DNA of 64,000 nt from positions 62,001 through 126,000 of the forward strand of contig JAPQWV010000743.1 in NCBI GenBank assembly GCA_027422505.1. Reading direction: 5' to 3'. The notes beneath the pieces were generated by a model. It worked only from the letters and a program-made list of their open reading frames with translations, did not search any database and was not told where the DNA came from. A program made the translations under genes and the position numbers. Below are positions 34,501-45,595 of this stretch, piece after piece. Positions within the stretch are counted from its first letter, which is position 1, and each line of letters opens with the position of its first letter. Origin of the DNA: Craterostigma plantagineum. Its lineage: Eukaryota > Streptophyta > Magnoliopsida > Lamiales > Linderniaceae.

Positions 34501-37500
34501 GATTTTATATCTCAAAAATTCCCCGTCTTTATCTGTTTCAAATGATTTGTCAAATAATACATCTTGCTCAAAACAGATAAATAAAACAAAAACTAAAGAA
34601 GCATCCTTGTTCCTAAAACTGAGAAAGCTTTTATTAATCATTCTAAGTCAATTTTGACTGAAGCTGAAACTTTAAGTAAAAGCAAAGTGCTACAATAGTC
34701 AAGGAACAAATAAAGAGTAGGAAGGAAAAGGAAAACCAACTTTTAATTCTAAAAATAAGGTCGAAAATGATCAAGAATTTTCCACTCCTACTCCTATAAA
34801 AGGGAAAGGAAAACGTGCAAAGAAGAAGTACCAAGCTTAAGCATGCAAACTTCTCAGATCCCGCACACTCATCATTATAGAGTGAATGATGTGAACTCTA
34901 GTAGGAAATACGACTCATCATCCAATAACGCATATAGCGCCATAAGCTCATATTCCTACTTGAAATATCCAGTCCAGATTCATTCTAGAAAGCATCTTAT
35001 GCGACTGGCTAGGGAGAAAATCTTTAGATCTTCTAGACCTAGGCACACATTCACTGGCGCTGAATTGTCATTTCCCTCAAGGTTCACCAAACCTGGATTC
35101 CTAAATCACAAATCAATTTGAATAGGACTTTAAAGGATGATTTAGGATCATTATCTGAACCAAATGTGCTTAACTTGTTTTCTGCTAACAAGGGAGGACC
35201 CATCCAAAAATGGTACCAAAGTCCCGATAAAGTTTTTGCAGATTCCCAGCATGGGTAGGTACTAAGAGAGCTGCTCCACACTCATCACTGGTATGCGACG
35301 AGGGCAGCCAACATCCCAGCGTGTATGGTATCTCGGGTTGCTCCACATACGCGGCTGGCTAGCGAGGCGAGCGACCACACGAGGGTACATTATAGTTACG
35401 CATGCTTCTAAAAGACTTTAAATTCCAATTTTTGCATGTAAACATGAGCTGAAATGCATAAATACCCTATTATAGGTATATTTCATTATGCATACAACTT
35501 ATAGAATTTTCAAGCTTAACGTTTACGTATGCATATAAGCTGAATTGATAAATGCCTGTCTTTAAATTGGTACATTTTAACTATGCATATATCTTAAGAA
35601 CTTTGAGCTTAAACATAAGGTATGCATATGAGCTGAATTGTCAAAAATACCTATTTATTGCGAGCGATAAAAAGTAAAAAACGTACATTCTAATATGCAA
35701 TTTTTAAAGAAAATAATTCTTTTTTTTGCATCTGATCTGAAAATAGATAAATACGTTCACGCTTATTTTATTGGGAGAGAACTTATATGTTTTAACGTGC
35801 ATGCATTGAGGGCGAGTATCACTCCATATTTACGAGGGGGAAGTACATTTTTAGGAGGAGTACATCTTAGGTGCACGCTTTGAGGGGGAGAAACTTCATT
35901 TAACCCATATACATATACGTATACATATACCTATATCAATTACTACTATGATACTATTTATCTACTAATATTACGATAATATATATATGTAAAAAAAAAA
36001 CAAACAAAAAAAAAAATTAAGGAGAAAGAAAGGAACACCCTCTCAGATGCTTCCACCTCCCAAGACGGACTTCAGTTGAAAACTCGACCCTCAAGAGTTC
36101 GAGAATTACAAAAGGCGTCATCAACACACAAACACGAAGATGATTTCAACCGCCCTGCTCCGACTTGCTGATGAAGCAGCACTCACCAAAATTGACGCAC
36201 GCATGGATTCTAGGTTCCCATGGTTCAGTCAGACCAAACTGAACCTAACCCCGGAACATAGCCAAGTGTTAGTGAAGATAGTCCATAAGCCACATTCCCA
36301 TTTGGCAATTCTTGACAATAGAACGGAAGATACAAAAAATCCTCACCTCACAAAATTTTCGGGCCATCCCATATAGGTGCAGGAGTTGATTTTTATCAGC
36401 TCCCGGGTAGAATTCGCCTCATTTGGTCCAATGGCGCATGCACAACCGAGCCTTACCCACTCATCGATCTCCCAAAAGACCGATGTTTCATCAAATCACG
36501 GGGGAGCCACGTATACTATCACCGCTTCACTTGGAAGCGGGGAGATATTGAATTAAGTGGTAGTTAGCCCCACACCACTGAACTTTCTTGAACACATCGA
36601 GTCTAGGTGTCCTCACTTCCTAAATATTTTATATTTTTTTTAGGACACATACACCTTTTCTCATCTGGACTTTGTGACCAGATCTGAACTTCCGTAGACA
36701 TGTCATTCTAAGACATGCTTCAATGATCGGAAGGAAGTCCTAACCGTTGCAACATCAAAACAACAACGGCATCAGGCCATCGTCTGCGAGCTACACTCCT
36801 AGATCGATGTTAACGGAACGCCTATGTGGCTCCGGTTCTAAGCCCTGTTCTCACAGGCCGCGTCTCAGAGTTTAACTCTGAACTTGTGTCGACGGATTGC
36901 CTTAGTGGCTCCGTCTGGTTATTACCCCCGACCTGTCGTTTGTATATTTTCTCGTCTCCTATACAAGCATGCCGATCTCGTTAACATGAATCGCCATGAG
37001 GGGGAGAAGGGGATACGCATAAACAAACAGGTCGGACCACCCACCATTTCCGCCGTGCGTACCACTATGAAGCCGGGCTCTCCTGCACTCAAACGTCAAT
37101 TCAGAAGGAGCCTTGGCACATTTTATAACACATCCCACGCTCACCATCTATATTCCGCCGTGCTTACTACGATGAAGCTGAACTCCACTGGTACCTACAA
37201 TGTCACATTCCGAAGGAGCTTTGGCACATATTAAAAGACACCCGACACATATCTTCTTCTAGAGCCAGACAAGCTTCTTCGAGGCCGAACCAGACAACTT
37301 CCTTCGACGAAGACGAATCTGGCGCTGAGAAGAAGAAGATTGGAGAAGACTTGACGACTTCAAAATACGAAAAAGACAAGGACAAGATGCAAACAAAATT
37401 TTAAAGATCTGCGACATCATCAAGAAACGAATATCCGTGCGTGGATCACAGTATACATCTGGTCTACAACGTATAACGTCAAGACAAGAGAGTTCTAGCT

Positions 37501-37630
37501 GAAACTGTATTCAAATCCTCCACAAGAAGAGGAGATAGCCTTTGCAGGGGGAGCAAGGGGAAGATTGTTAGGACTCGAGAGATTCTCCATGTGCCCAACA
37601 AAGATAACTCGCGCTGAATTGAAGATTGAA
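34501..37630. other. LARD interior without recognisable domains
   Basis: Scattered short frames occur but no pol motif. An AT/poly(A)-rich stretch lies at about 35980-36015. AAGGGGAAGATTGTTAGG at about 37557-37574 nearly repeats the end of the internal region (AAGGGGAGATTGTTAG at 37635), so the polypurine/LTR-edge sequence appears twice about 77 bases apart. Confidence 0.55.
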
Positions 37631-37644
37631 CACTAAGGGGAGAT

Positions 37645-37978
37645 TGTTAGAAATATTTTATAGTGTTCAATTTCAATATGTTTATCTTAGTTGGTTTATA
37701 TTTAATTAACTTTGGGCTAGTTTGTAATATTCTAGTTCTTAGTTACTAGGGGTATAATATACAACTAATGTGGTATATATATCCCCAAACCCTAATTCAT
37801 TAGGGTGTGTGTTTTTGGTGTAGTATGTGTGAGTGCGTGTGTGTTGAATAGTAAGAAAGCATTTTCAAAGCATTTATAGTCTTCACTGTCACAACCCCAC
37901 GTTTGATCTTCAAATCTTTCATCATTAGCGTGGTAAATCGTCCTAAATCAGTGTTGTTGGATCTAATAGGGACAAACA
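37645..37978 (+). repeat. Right LTR of the LARD-like element, 334 bp
   Basis: It begins TGTTAGAAATATTTTATAG and ends GGGACAAACA; CTAAGGGGAGAT before it is the polypurine tract. It lacks the poly(A)-tailed insert, so it shows the pre-insertion LTR. Confidence 0.93.
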
Positions 37979-38870
37979 GTATAACCCACTTCTGGAGTCC
38001 ATCTCCAAATCCATGGAATGTTAAATTCAATATAAAAATGTAAAGAAGCCATTCCTTCAATACATTCTTGTTTATGCTCCGCTTCTATTAGATTCGGAGA
38101 AATTTTAACCCATTCTTGGTATAATCCAAAGAAAGATTCTTTTTCAATTGAGGCTCCATAAGAAAGCAACCATTGATAAAACCAATTAGGAATTTCAGAC
38201 TTATAAACATCCGAACAAATTTAGTCCACCAAGAATGTTTTTTATTATCATTCTGGTATAAAATACTTTATAAAAAGCATTTATATAATCATAGTATTAA
38301 ATTTAACTAGAGTTTTTAACTCAGTATGAAAATATTCTCTATCCTTTAACGGGTGAATAGCCCATTTTTCAGGCAAAATAATTTGTTTAAAAATAATTTT
38401 ACTAAAGGTATAACCTTTTTTTAAGGCAGCTATTTCCTGCTGTAAAATGTTCAATATCACACGTTCCTGTGGATTTAAGAATATTTTCATAGTTATCACG
38501 ATTTTTATAAAACGTAGCAGCATATGATGCTTTATCGAAATACATCGACATTAAAGTCCAAATCTAACCATTTTAAATCTTTGAATTCTAGTAATATTAT
38601 TACCTCAGAATGAGAAATTTTCTCATAGTCAATTTCATCATCTTCCTCCGCTATTACTTTAGCTTAAGAAGTTCCTTCATAAGAGGACTTAGCTTTCTGC
38701 TTTTTAAATTCAGGAATTCCTTATACTCTTCGCCACTCAATGTATTACTCGATGAAGCTGAGATATTCTCTTTTAACGAGTCTTTTATTGCCCATTTGAG
38801 CAATAATGTTTCTTGCCACCTCTTCCACCTCTATTAGAGGGGAAATTTCTCCCAGATTGGGACATATCTG
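37979..38870 (-). pseudogene. Caulimovirid downstream ORF, proximal part
   Basis: Following the RNase H end on the minus strand, a possible start near 38855 opens with a Ser/Arg/Gly-rich stretch (SNRGGRGGKK). Later pieces read EKESFFGLYQEWVKISPN and YIEFNIPWIWRWTPEVGY (38120-37985) up to the GTATA duplication. Stops break it. Similar downstream ORFs of unknown role are known in florendovirus-type genomes; that link is an inference. Confidence 0.55.
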
Positions 38871-38879
38871 CATAATTCA

Positions 38880-40140
38880 TGAAATATATTCACGAGTTAG
38901 ATAATCATGAAGGCTATTATCACTTCCTTTTTTATAAATTATTTCAAAATCAAATGGGGCTAAATGAGCCTGCCATCACGCAAACATTTGTTTAGAGACA
39001 TCATGTTTAAAATCTTTCTGAAACATAAATTTTGCAGCTTGACAATCGGTCTTTATTAAAATTTCTGATCTATATAAATTATCTTGAAATTTAGGAACGC
39101 TCTTACAATAGCAAGTACTTCCCTACCTATTGCAGCGTAATTTTTCTGAGCATTGTTCCATTTCCTCGAATGGAATCTAACTAAATATTCTTTCTTATCT
39201 TATGGAGAAACTTGTTTTAAGATTCCTCCAAAACCTAATCTGACGCATCAGTCTCTATAATTTTTCTGCCAATTAGGGTTAGCAAGCATAAGACATGGTA
39301 AATGCGTAACTTTATTCTTAATTTTTCTAATCGCTTCAGTGTGACTTTCTGTCCACTGGAAAGGAATCTTTTTTAACCTATCATACAAAATAGATGTGTC
39401 AATAGCAAGATTTTTTAAGACTCCGTAAAAATCTTTGAAGCTGGGTTTATCAAGGTTTGATCTGGAAATTTAGACGCAAACTCAATACTTCTATAATAGG
39501 ATTAACATAACCCTTTTCAATGGTATGACCAAAAATCTAATTTTAGTTTGAAATAAAACCATTTTGAACTAGATATAACCAATCCATTTTGAATAATAAT
39601 TTTCTTAAAAATATCAAGATGTTTAAATGAGTTTTCGATATCTTTAGAAAAGATTAAAATATCATCATATAAACGATAACAAAATTACTGTAAGGAATAA
39701 ATTATCGTTCATAATATTTTGAAATTCAGAAGGGCATTGTTTAAACCAAAAGGCATTCAAATTGTCCAATTGGAACTTTAAAAGCGGTTTTATACCTATC
39801 TTTTTCGTCTATTTGAATTTGCCAAAAAACTGATTTTAAATCAAATTTTGAAAATATAATGGCATTAAATAATCTATCTAAAAGATCTTTTTTATTTGGA
39901 ATAGGATATCTAATCCATTTCAAAACTTTATTTAAAGGCTTATATTTATGACTAACTTGGGTGCTGCCCTTTCCTTTTCGGCATGATTATTAACATAAAA
40001 AGCATTGCACGACCAAGGTGATTTCGAAGGTTTTATTAAACCTTTCTGTAAAAGAGAAGCTATTTCTTTCTTACACAATTCTAATAATTCAGAATTCATT
40101 TGACAAGGACGAGCTTTAGTGGGAAATTTTTCTCACTAAA
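38880..40140 (-). pseudogene. Caulimovirid reverse transcriptase and RNase H
   Basis: On the minus strand from about 40140: SPWSCNAFYVNNHAEKERAA, then the RT core with RYPIPNKKDLLDRLF, FSKFDLKSVFWQIQI and DRYKTAFKVPIGQFE (39923-39741). A DDILIFS box lies at about 39645-39685, where one base appears missing in the Y-x-DD motif. RNase H ends with HLAPFDFEIIYKKG and DYLTREYF (about 38990-38880). These are caulimovirid-type motifs rather than Ty3/gypsy ones. Many frame breaks make it inactive. Confidence 0.88.
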
Positions 40141-40523
40141 ATCATCTTCATAAGGTAAAGAAACTATATGCTTCTTTCTATTCCAAAAAGCATTAGGAAG
40201 GTCATTATTTGCAACGTAAATTCATTATGTAATAATTTAATTTTTCTTGTAACTTAGGATTCTGAAGTTTATCTTCAATCGTGAGTATACTAGTTTTTGC
40301 TTAAGATAATTAACCTGATTTTCTTTTGCTTTAATAAGAATAGAATCCTTAATTTCATTAAGAATCCTAGAAAAGGGTTCGGTAATGAATTCGAAGCACA
40401 CTTCTTTATTTCAAAGGTTCCTTTAAATGCGTATTCATCAGTATTTTAGTAGGAAATATTTTCCTAAGGAACGGAGTACCAAGAATTACTTGGTTCGTAA
40501 TATTTTTGACTAACAAGAATGAT

Positions 40524-40955
40524 TAGGGTTGTCAATGGGGCGGGGATTCCCCGTCCCCCCGGGGATCCGCCCCGAAAGGGGCGGGGAATCCCCGCTATTC
40601 TACCCCGCGGGGCGGGGACGGGGGGAAATTTTTCCCCGCGGATATCCCCGCCCCGATTATTTAAATAATATATATTATATTCAATTAATATTATTATAAG
40701 TTAAATAATATTAAAATATACTTTGGATAATATTAAAATAATATAGATATGATTAAAATATTGTTTAAATAATATGAGTAATGTTAAAATATAGTTTAAA
40801 TATTAAACTAATATAAATCAATATTTTTTAAACAATTAAGACGGGGCGGGGAATCCCCGCGGGGACGGGGACGGGGACAATTTCATCCCGTTTGCCTCGC
40901 GGGGCGGGGACGGGGATTACATCCCCGCCCCGAACCCGCCCCGTTGACAACCCTA
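40524..40955. mobile_element. hAT-type MITE, 432 bp, with GC-rich arms
   Basis: The ends TAGGGTTGTCAA and TTGACAACCCTA are perfect 12-bp inverted repeats. The 8-bp target duplication AGAATGAT is perfect (40516-40523 and 40956-40963), the length expected for hAT elements. Both arms are packed with GGGGCGGGGA/TCCCCGCCCC words while the core (about 40660-40840) is almost pure AT. It interrupts the viral region between protease and reverse transcriptase. It encodes nothing and would need a transposase in trans. Confidence 0.95.
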
Positions 40956-41039
40956 AGAATGATGTAGGAATACAGACCTTATTTGTACAAATAAAGGCCT
41001 TAGGAATTTTATAATTATTTGTAATTTTTCTCCGCTTGC

Positions 41040-41140
41040 AGAAGTAAAGTTGTTTTATGAAACAATTGGGTAGGAATTATTCCTTCCTGTATGCAATTTA
41101 AATCTGCTCCACTATCGATTAAAGCTATAAGATTTTTCTA
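41040..41140 (-). pseudogene. Caulimovirid aspartic protease fragment
   Basis: On the minus strand LIALIDSGADLNCIQEG is readable around 41085-41135; DSGAD is the active-site loop of the pararetroviral protease. It lies between coat protein and reverse transcriptase, as in the family. Frames around it are broken. Confidence 0.78.
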
Positions 41141-41829
41141 AAAATTTCCATCAATAGGTAGTGATATTCACTAACCACTTTTGCGAAGTAATAATTTCTA
41201 ATGTAGAAAGGTAATTATTATCTTCAATATTTTCAGAAGTACTAGCGAACGTTTCACTAGATTCTTCAACAATTTCTTTACCCTTTTCTAACTTAGAAAA
41301 TCTTCTTTCTAAATCTATATGACTTAATTTCAGATATTTAATTTCAGTTTTGAGATTTGAAATTTCTAAGTAGATCTTTAATATTAGTAAGAAATTCAAT
41401 TTTATTAGATTTATTTTTGTTATGAAATAATTTCATTACTTCGGACATCCTATAAGGTTCAGATTTAGGAATTTCTTTTTTAGAGGTTTCTTCCTCCTTT
41501 TTGATTATCCTTTTAATATTTGATTTTTTAAATCTGGATCTTCTGTTCTTTTAATATTTCAAGAAGGTTATTATCAAGAACATTTATTTCTTGAAATTGT
41601 GATATAATTTGACATAAATTATTATCTTCTAATTCTGAATCTGAACTATTTAAATCCTTAGAACATGGTTGTCCTATTTACAATTCTGGCATTCTTCAGA
41701 TTCTCTGACGAAGAGATTTCTTCGATAATATTATTGTTTTCATTGTTTGAGGAGGATTCTGACTCATTATCAGATTCTAAAAGTATTTTTGATAATATTT
41801 CTTTTAACTCATTATCAATTTCTAAATTA

Positions 41830-42890
41830 TTAATTTTCTTTTTGGTCCAGCAAGTCTTTGATTTATGACCTACTTTTCTGCATTTTCGACAGATAATTGG
41901 AGGAAATTTATTTTTATATTGATAATTTTTATTATCTTTTTGAAATTTTTGTTCTCTTCTTTTGGATTTTCGATACTTTTTCTTTCATATTGTTTAGAAG
42001 AATATTTTTTAGTTTTATGTTCTTACGAGATTGACTCGTAGAAGGGTTTTCCATGATTCTCCTAATTGTTTCTTTTTCATCTAGAGAATGTCTCTTGACT
42101 TGTTTATTTAATTTAATTTCATTACATAAGGCTAAACCTTCTTGTATACAGGTTCCTATAAAGTTTACCATAGGTATAGGAGTTATAATCGACACTTGAT
42201 TCTCCTTTCCTAAGATTGTTTCTAACTCTCTCTGCAAAGAGTGAAGGTAAACCATCTATAAATTTAGATATCCAATGAGTACTATTAGACTCAGGGAGTT
42301 CCATGATTCGGCTAAGGAAGTATCTTTATACCATCTAAAGGATGTAAAAGTTTTACACCTAAGATTCTGGAGAAGAGTTCTGATATTTTCAGAATTATCA
42401 GACCATCGGCCTGTGAAATGTTCAATTATATTTAAACATAGTGTATAGACAGCATTTTCGACAAGTTCGTCGTTTTCTTCCTTCATAGTAAGATAAATTT
42501 CTTCTTGATCTCGTTGAGTTAAGTAATTATCCCACCATCCTTTTAACTGACCAGTAAAGCAGCAACGATCATTTTAGCAACAGCTTGATCGCTATTATTA
42601 TTAGCTTTGCAAATTGTGCTATACATTAACATTCTATGAATCATGTTAAATATTTGTCTTTCGGTATACCCATCTAAATTCCATTCATATATACTTCTAC
42701 CATTAAATGAATTATTAAGTGTAAATTCTTGTTCTTCAAACAAAACATCTTGAGGAGTTGGTCTAGGATAAAAATACTTATTTTGAATTGGCTTACTAGC
42801 ATATTTTGTATGTTTAAGTTTATTGAGTTCTTCATTGAAAATATTTTGAATATTATCAGAACTTTCAAGTCGATCTTCAAACTCTTCACT
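41830..42890 (-). pseudogene. Caulimovirid coat-protein region with CCHC zinc knuckle
   Basis: Frames at 42889-42256 include YTERQIFNMIHRMLMYSTIC, LNIIEHFTGRW and NLRCKTFTSFRWYKDT, resembling the conserved core of caulimovirid coat proteins. At about 41847-41893 ICRKCRKVGHKSKTCW forms a CX2CX4HX4C knuckle for nucleic-acid binding. Lys-rich and Glu/Asp-rich stretches surround it. Several frameshifts interrupt the region. Confidence 0.78.
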
Positions 42891-43410
42891 TAAAGTATTA
42901 ATCTTAAGATTCTTGAGTTTTCTTCAAGTAAATTTTCAATATGAGAAATCGATTTAACTTAAAATCAGTGATTTCGGGAGAAGGTTGAATACTTGGAGAA
43001 GCAATATTAACCTTTTGAATTCGGCTTTGTCTTTTAAAAAGATGATTTTTAATTTCTTTAATAGAAAATGAAATTTCTTCAATATCTTTCTTAAGTAAAG
43101 ATATTTATTCTCCTAAAACAATTACATACATATTCGTATAATTTTGTTGTTTTAAAAGACAATTTATATGATATATAGTAACATTAAGTGTTTCGTTTTC
43201 AAATAATTTTGAAAAGCATTAAAATATCTAATTTCATTTTCTTTTCATTTGCAAACTAGATTGAGGAGGATAAATTGAGTTTAAATTTTTCCCGTTGAAA
43301 GTTAATAATTTCTTCAAGAACAGAAATCATATTTTTAAAATATTTTGTCAAAAACCATGGAACAAAGATATCATTTCATTTTGTTTTGACAAATCATTAT
43401 AAAATTCATC

Positions 43411-43932
43411 TTAAAAAAATATTTTTATCTTCTTTATTAAAACTTTCAAAAAACCATTTTCGAAAGAGTTTCCATTTGGGTAAATTAAATTCTTGATTAA
43501 TTTTCTTTCTTGCCGGTGAACCCGGACTAAAATCATTTTGGATTTTAAATCCATTAAACATGAAAATACATTTCTGACTCGGTTATTTTCTCGTCTTGAT
43601 TTTAAAACTCCGTGAACAATATTATCAGTATTAATTCTTAATTCTTCAACTTTATTTTGTGGAAAATCGTTAGAAATTGATTCTTTATTTTGAGAGGTCG
43701 TAGCTCTAGAAGGAGACCTAACTAAATAATCGCACGGAGATATATGAAAATGAGAAGAGGCCGATCTAGTCATCCTAGACCTTGGTGTTATAAATCTTTG
43801 ATTTTGTTCGAATTGAATTTGAACAGTTCCATCTGTTGTTTGTATAATTTGAGTAAGATTATTTTCTATTTTAGGTTGAACAGGCATAGCTCTTTCTATT
43901 ATCCAATTTTCTGGAATTGTATTTCTTCCCAT
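43411..43932 (-). pseudogene. Caulimovirid polyprotein linker between movement and coat proteins
   Basis: A 173-residue frame with Asn, Ser and Arg richness but no recognised domain lies directly downstream of the movement-protein region on the minus strand. It is probably the polyprotein segment joining movement and coat proteins. 42890-43410 continues in broken AT-rich frames. Confidence 0.5.
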
Positions 43933-43959
43933 TTTATAGATCTTCTAGTTGTAATATTG

Positions 43960-44624
43960 GATCTACTAAAATTGGTTGCTATTATCAACTATTTGCACTG
44001 TGGATTGAGTGTATATAAAGGCTTATAATAAATTCTATAACAGATACAAATTACTTCCGATCCAAGAGCGTAATTATATTCGTGAGTTTTGACATTTAAT
44101 GTCAGAGCGTCTAATATATTGCCGTCAGTCAATGATAATTGAGGATTGGATAAACGTTAAAATAAACTGGCCATGAGCAAGGCTAGACTGAATTATTCCC
44201 ATAAGGGATTGTTCCCAGTCGAGATTTCTATCATCTCTAAGAGCTGCTATAAAGCTTTTCTGGTAATCCTTCTAAATATAAAGGCTTAAAAGCTACTTGA
44301 ACCAATCCAATATGAAAAAACTTATGATTTATTCTATATTTTTCTAAGTCTCTATTACTTAGAAGTCTAATAACCATTTCTTCATTGTTTAAAGGAATTG
44401 TTTCTCAGTAGTTTGACTACCTGTTTCATACCTAGTTTCTCAAAGTTCCTAATTCATAGATTAATTTGTAATCTATCCTAGGAATTGTCCAACGATTTAA
44501 TCTGTCTAAATCTTGAGGAATATCATACTCCTCTTCAATACTGTTCTTAACAGTATCTTTTCGTCTTATCAAATCATTGATGAAGACCTTTAAACTACAC
44601 CTTAACTTCTTAATACCCCACCAT
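43960..44624 (-). pseudogene. Caulimovirid movement protein, minus-strand copy
   Basis: This is nearly the mirror image of the plus-strand copy at 44802-45587 (roughly 95% alike by eye). It starts at the ATG just after the tRNA site and carries the same YKLIYELGT and following segments in several frames. Small indels have broken the frame repeatedly. Movement proteins of this 30K-type group widen plasmodesmata for cell-to-cell spread; this copy cannot encode one. Confidence 0.8.
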
Positions 44625-44625
44625 G

Positions 44626-44637
44626 GCTCTGATACCA
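44626..44637 (-). promoter_or_regulatory. Viral tRNA-Met primer site, minus-strand copy
   Basis: On the minus strand it reads TGGTATCAGAGC, the pararetroviral minus-strand primer site that marks the genome origin. A 24-bp tandem duplication (ATACGGAGAAAATC...) follows at about 44634-44681, found only in this arm. Confidence 0.85.
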
Positions 44638-44788
44638 TACGGAGAAAATCTTTACAATACCATACGGAGAAAATCTTTACAAAAGGATGATGATCGGACG
44701 TGGCAATATCCACGTACCATTATCAAGGTTTGATAGCTGGATATTGCCATGTACCGATCATCACCCTTTTGTGAAGATTTTCTCCGTA

Positions 44789-44800
44789 TGGTATCAGAGC
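44789..44800 (+). promoter_or_regulatory. Viral tRNA-Met primer site, plus-strand copy
   Basis: TGGTATCAGAGC, a perfect match, lies two bases before the ATG of the movement-protein frame (44802), mirroring the site at 44626-44637. Confidence 0.85.
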
Positions 44801-44801
44801 C

Positions 44802-45587
44802 ATGGTGGGAGTATTAAGAAGTTAAGGTATAGTTTAACGGTCTTCATCAAATGAATTTGATGAGACGAAAAGATATTGCTAAGAACAGTATTGAAGAGGA
44901 GTATGATATTCCTCAAGATTTAGACAAATTTGAATCGTTGGACAATTCCTATGATAGATTACAAATTAATCTATGAATTAGGAACTTCTGAGAAATTAGT
45001 TTTGAAACAGGTAGCAAACTACTGAAGAAACAATTTCTTTAAACAATGAAGAAATGGTTATTAGACTTCTAAGTAATAGAGACTTAGAAAATTATAGAAT
45101 AAATCATAAGTTTATTCATATTGGATTTGTTCAAGTAGCTTTTAAGCCTTTAACTTTAGAAGGATTACCAGAAAGCTTTATAGCAGCTCTTAGAGATGGT
45201 AGAAATCTCGACTGGAAACAATCCCTTATGGGAATAATTCAGTCTAGCCTTGCTCATGGCCCAGTTTATTTTAACGTTTATCCAAATCTTCAATTACCAT
45301 TGACTGACGTCAATATATTAGACGCTCTGACATTAAATGTCAAAACTCACGGATATAATTACGCTCCTGGATCGGAAGTAATTTGTATCTGTTATAGAAT
45401 TTATTATAAGCCTTTATATACACTCAATCCACAGTGCAAAATAGTTGATAAACCCATCAACGGAACTGTTCATATAGAAACCAATTTTTATAGCTCTTCT
45501 AGTTGTAATATTAGATCTACTAAGCTTCGTTTCTATAAGACCAGTTTCGTTGATGGGTTTTATCAACTATTTTGCACGGTGGATTGA
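44802..45587 (+). pseudogene. Caulimovirid movement protein, plus-strand copy
   Basis: The best frame, 45054-45587 (177 residues), has HIGFVQVAFKPLTLEGLP, LRDGRNLDWKQSLMGIIQSS and VYFNVYPNLQLPL, then LDALTLNVKTHGYNYAPGSE, the conserved block of caulimovirid movement proteins. The upstream part (44802-45050) is frameshifted. The last 60 residues are altered by a small inverted repeat that replaces the normal end. Confidence 0.85.
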
Positions 45588-45595
45588 GTGAATGA
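45419..45595. repeat. Small inverted repeat ending the plus-strand viral copy
   Basis: About 55 bases at 45419-45472 (CACTCAATCCACAGTGCAAA...) recur in reverse complement at 45540-45595 with few mismatches, leaving a spacer of about 70 bases. It is a second, smaller hairpin at the tip of the larger one. Confidence 0.82.

Larger units (their letters stand above)
31044..37978 (+). mobile_element. Non-autonomous LTR retrotransposon without pol (LARD-like)
   Basis: The right LTR (37645-37978) and the left LTR (31044-32359, itself carrying an insert) share TGTTAGAAATATTTTATAG and GGGACAAACA ends. The 5-bp target duplication GTATA is perfect (31039-31043 and 37979-37983). A perfect tRNA-Met primer-binding site and a purine-rich tract are present. 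The 5.3 kb interior holds only a gag-like coiled-coil frame and no recognisable protease, integrase or reverse transcriptase. About six differences over 293 LTR bases suggest a fairly recent insertion. Leader and gag style look copia-like (SIRE/Maximus type), by resemblance only. Confidence 0.88.
30225..44725 (-). mobile_element. Endogenous caulimovirid (petuvirus/florendovirus-like), minus strand, interrupted
   Basis: In minus-strand order the domains are a tRNA-Met site, movement protein, an unassigned linker, coat-protein region with CCHC knuckle, aspartic protease, reverse transcriptase, RNase H, and a further ORF region. This is the plan of plant pararetroviruses with one large polyprotein plus a downstream ORF. 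After removing the LTR element (31044-37978) and the MITE (40524-40955) about 7.1 kb remains, a typical caulimovirid genome length. Stops and frameshifts occur throughout, so it is a dead fossil. The left (3') boundary is approximate. Confidence 0.88.
44735..45590 (+). mobile_element. Second, partial caulimovirid copy, plus strand, head to head
   Basis: Starting from the short loop at about 44715-44735, the sequence runs as the reverse complement of the minus-strand copy through the leader, the tRNA site and the movement protein, then ends near 45590. Coat protein and pol are absent. Together the arms form an inverted repeat of about 0.75 kb with a loop of about 25 bases. Confidence 0.88.
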
